DNA from: Roseibacillus sp.
GTDB taxonomy: Bacteria > Verrucomicrobiota > Verrucomicrobiia > Verrucomicrobiales > Akkermansiaceae
Length of the DNA: 8,646 bases
Reading direction: 5' to 3'
NCBI GenBank assembly: GCA_002729275.1
Contig: PBTP01000031.1
Location: forward strand, 56,503-65,148
Part shown: positions 6,759 through 8,646 of the stretch, one piece after another
Layout: each line of letters starts with the position of its first letter
How positions within the stretch are numbered: position 1 is the stretch's first letter
Notes under the pieces: generated by a model
Told to the model about the DNA's origin: nothing
Database searches by the model: none
What the model saw: the letters and a program-made list of their open reading frames with translations, nothing else
Position numbers and translations under genes: made by a program

Positions 6759-7640
6759 ATGGCGGTTCCACAAAGTACGATAGCTCTGATCTATGATTAC
6801 GATCAGACCCTGAGCCCCAGCTACATGCAGGATGAGGTGCTTTTCCCTGAGTTTGGTATCGATCCCGCGCAGTTCTGGAGTCGGTGTGATTCGCTCGTGA
6901 AAGAGAATCAATGGGATGGTGAATTGGCTTATATGAAATGTCTTCTCGACTATCTTCAAATGGACGGGGTGACCAATGCTCGACTGACTGAACTTGGGCG
7001 GGGATTAACCTACTACCCAGGTGTTCCTGAGCTCTTTGATGAAATCCGTTCGGCCGTCCTCAGGCCCGAGCATCATGCGGTAGGGATCAAGATTGAACAT
7101 TTTATCATTTCTTCGGGTCTCCGGGCTCTGCTGGAGGGAAGTAGTCTTGCGCAACATATGACAGCAATATTCGGCTGTGAGTTTGGGGAGGATCATGAGG
7201 GAAGGATCGGATTTCCGAAGCGCACAGTCTCACATACCACAAAGACGCAATTTCTGTTCCGGATAAACAAGGGAATGCTCAAGCATGGTGACGATGTGAA
7301 TGATCATATGCCGCCTGAATTACGACCGATTCCCTTCGAAAATATGATCTATGTGGGTGATGGGCCGACTGATGTTCCCTGTTTTACTGTTATGAAGAGA
7401 AATGGAGGAAATTCCATCGCTGTTTATAATGCTGCCGATACGAGCGGGCGAAGTTTCCAGAAGTGTTATCAGTTGTGCGCTTATGCGGATCGGGTGAAGC
7501 ATATCGCTCCCGCGGACTATCGCAAAGGGAGCCACCTCCGGAACCTGCTGGAGGGAATGGTAAGGGAAACAGCAGATCGAATTATGGAGCGCCGCAGGGA
7601 AGAAAGGGACAATGCTACCGTTGCTGCTCCTGGGTTTTAA
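6759..7640 (+). CDS. HAD-superfamily hydrolase, phosphoserine-phosphatase-like
   Basis: 293 residues from the ATG at 6759; predicted soluble and cytoplasmic. All four HAD motifs are visible. Motif I is IYDYDQTLSP, with nucleophile Asp13 and general acid Asp15. Motif II is FIISSG (Ser118/119). A lysine for motif III lies at Lys154 or Lys162 (GFPKRTVSHTTKTQ). Motif IV is IYVGDGPTDVPCF, with Asp201 and Asp205. The stretch between motifs I and II (about 20-100) is long enough for an alpha-helical C1 cap, as in phosphoserine phosphatase relatives. A second long stretch (165-190, KGMLKHGDDVNDHMPPELRP) between motifs III and IV looks like a lineage insertion. The expected reaction is hydrolysis of a small phosphate ester through an aspartyl-phosphate; the substrate cannot be read from the sequence. 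The C-terminal helix ends in a very charged stretch (RIMERRREERD). The start places motif I about ten residues in, as usual; upstream GTG (6645) and ATG (6690) starts add atypical sequence. mpl follows 62 bases later on the same strand. Confidence 0.87.
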   Translation: MAVPQSTIALIYDYDQTLSPSYMQDEVLFPEFGIDPAQFWSRCDSLVKENQWDGELAYMKCLLDYLQMDGVTNARLTELGRGLTYYPGVPELFDEIRSAVLRPEHHAVGIKIEHFIISSGLRALLEGSSLAQHMTAIFGCEFGEDHEGRIGFPKRTVSHTTKTQFLFRINKGMLKHGDDVNDHMPPELRPIPFENMIYVGDGPTDVPCFTVMKRNGGNSIAVYNAADTSGRSFQKCYQLCAYADRVKHIAPADYRKGSHLRNLLEGMVRETADRIMERRREERDNATVAAPGF

Positions 7641-7675
7641 CCTGCTTCAAAATCTGCAACGTCGGAAGGAACATT

Positions 7676-7699
7676 ATGCGAGCGACGACTCATTGCTGA
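7676..7699 (+). other. Possible seven-codon leader reading frame before mpl
   Basis: ATG at 7676 opens a frame of seven codons (MRATTHC) that ends at TGA 7697-7699, three bases before the mpl ATG and in the same frame as mpl. It is preceded at a good distance by GGAAGGA (7664-7670), which is better placed than anything in front of the mpl ATG itself (GAAGG directly abutting it). It could be a translated leader that couples ribosomes onto mpl, or the signal could be chance. Confidence 0.3.
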
Positions 7700-7702
7700 A
7701 GG

Positions 7703-8646
7703 ATGGCTGGTAAGGAGCACTATCATTTTATTGGTGTTTGCGGCACGGCGATGGGTGCTGTTGCCTCTGCTATGAAGGCGAGGGGGATTAAGGTGACGGG
7801 CTCTGACGAGAAGGTTTATCCGCCGATGTCGACCTTTCTCAACAATAGTGGAGTGAAGATTTTCGAGGGCTATAGTGCTTCAAATGTGCCTGAAAGCGCG
7901 GATGTGATTGTGATCGGAAATACAATCAGCCGGGGTAATGAAGAGGCTGAGGAGGTTCTAAGCCGAAGGCTCCTTTACCAAAGTCTCCCGGAGGTGTTGA
8001 AGGAGCAGTTCCTCCGGGGAAAGCGCAATTTTGTAGTAGCGGGAACTCATGGCAAGACGACGACCGCTGCCCTGCTAGCGTGGGTGCTCAAGGAAGGAGG
8101 GCTTGACCCGGGTTACATGATTGGGGGAATTCCCGCGAATCTCGGACAGGGAGCCTGCTTTACGGATTCTGAATTCAATGTGCTTGAGGGGGACGAATAC
8201 GATACGGCGTTTTTCGACAAGCGATCAAAGTTTCTTCATTACCTTCCGGAGCTTGCAGTGATCAATAACATTGAGTTTGATCATGCGGATATCTACGAGT
8301 CACTCGACGAGATCAAGCTGACCTTCCGAAGGCTCCTTAACATTGTGCCCAAGGGAGGATTGGCTCTCGTCAATGGAGACGATCCCAATGTGGTTGAAGT
8401 GATCGATCAATCGCCTTGTCCAGTACGGACCATAGGTTTGAGAGAGGGCTGTGAATGGAGGATTGAGAATCTTGCTTATCAAAAAGAGGGGAGCAGTTTC
8501 AGTCTTGCTGGGGAACATTATTTCATTCCCATGGTGGGAGAATTTAATGTGCGGAATGCGGCAATGGCAGCAGCCGGGGGGCTATTCGCCGGGTTGAGCC
8601 CAGATCAAATCAGACAGGCCTTTGTGAGTTTCAGCGGAATCGCCCG
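7703..8646 (+). CDS. mpl: UDP-N-acetylmuramate:L-alanyl-gamma-D-glutamyl-meso-diaminopimelate ligase, N-terminal two thirds
   Basis: Mpl joins recycled murein tripeptide to UDP-MurNAc with ATP, returning cell-wall fragments directly to peptidoglycan synthesis in the cytoplasm. From the ATG at 7703 there are 314 complete codons, open at the right edge; the family is usually about 450-460 residues, so most of the C-terminal Mur ligase domain is missing. Visible landmarks are the N-terminal nucleotide-sugar fold FIGVCGTAMG (9-18), TGSD (32-35) and the Mpl-type YPPMST (39-44). The ATP loop GTHGKTTT is at 114-121. LEGDEYDTAFFDKRSKF (161-177) and NNIEFDHADIY (188-198) follow, and VGEFNVRNAA at 278-287. 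YPPMS and FFDKRSKF separate it from MurC. It probably shares a transcript with the HAD gene upstream. The start agrees with the short N terminus of known Mpl proteins, though its Shine-Dalgarno-like GAAGG touches the ATG. Nothing suggests damage; the gene is only cut by the window. Confidence 0.95.
   Translation, partial: MAGKEHYHFIGVCGTAMGAVASAMKARGIKVTGSDEKVYPPMSTFLNNSGVKIFEGYSASNVPESADVIVIGNTISRGNEEAEEVLSRRLLYQSLPEVLKEQFLRGKRNFVVAGTHGKTTTAALLAWVLKEGGLDPGYMIGGIPANLGQGACFTDSEFNVLEGDEYDTAFFDKRSKFLHYLPELAVINNIEFDHADIYESLDEIKLTFRRLLNIVPKGGLALVNGDDPNVVEVIDQSPCPVRTIGLREGCEWRIENLAYQKEGSSFSLAGEHYFIPMVGEFNVRNAAMAAAGGLFAGLSPDQIRQAFVSFSGIA

Noticed and set aside
7697..7699. In-frame TGA before mpl as a sign of stop-codon reassignment or selenocysteine
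   Set aside because: The M16 gene in this window ends at a TGA in the normal position, and Mpl proteins begin just after this codon, so it is a plain stop.
1..8646. Mobile element, CRISPR array, RNA gene, defence or secretion module
   Set aside because: I saw no transposase, integrase, repeat-spacer pattern, tRNA or rRNA sequence or toxin-antitoxin pair; all seven genes look like stable chromosomal genes of similar composition.

Overview
The window (8646 bases, roughly half G+C) reads as ordinary chromosome from a Gram-negative (diderm) bacterium. It carries a Kdo synthesis gene (kdsA), a full-length LPS-assembly outer-membrane protein gene (lptD) and a murein-tripeptide ligase gene (mpl), so the cell has an LPS-type outer membrane and recycles meso-DAP peptidoglycan. 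A DUF1844 gene next to kdsA, a single-chain double M16 peptidase, a short Wzz-like membrane protein and the near absence of Shine-Dalgarno sequences make me think of Verrucomicrobiota, perhaps Opitutae. That placement comes from recall of family members, not from a search.

Layout. Bases 1-3379 are on the minus strand, read right to left: a two-domain M16 metallopeptidase (857-3379), a 91-residue DUF1844 protein (486-761), and the first 140 codons of kdsA (1-422), which runs off the left edge. The gaps are 95 and 63 bases, so they may be one transcript. A 133-base divergent region (3380-3512) holds a strong imperfect hairpin and leads rightward into a 165-residue single-pass membrane protein resembling a piece of a Wzz/GumC chain-length regulator (3513-4010). 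That gene converges on lptD (4039-6483, minus), with 28 bases between the stops. A second divergent region (6484-6758), rich in short palindromes, separates lptD from a plus-strand pair: a HAD-superfamily phosphatase-like gene (6759-7640) and mpl (7703 to the right edge, 314 codons present).

How the genes fit together. Four of the seven genes point to the cell envelope: KdsA makes the Kdo precursor of LPS inner core, LptD inserts finished LPS into the outer leaflet, the Wzz-like protein may touch polysaccharide length or assembly, and Mpl returns recycled murein tripeptide to UDP-MurNAc. The M16 peptidase, the DUF1844 protein and the HAD phosphatase have no role that the sequence itself fixes.

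I found no mobile element, CRISPR array, tRNA, rRNA, prophage or defence module, and no clear new multi-gene system. The most interesting items are the short Wzz-like protein with its 5' hairpin, the palindrome-rich lptD/HAD intergenic region, the catalytically blank second half of the M16 protein, the single-cysteine LptD, and a seven-codon reading frame just before mpl. No stretch of more than 300 bases lacks a gene.
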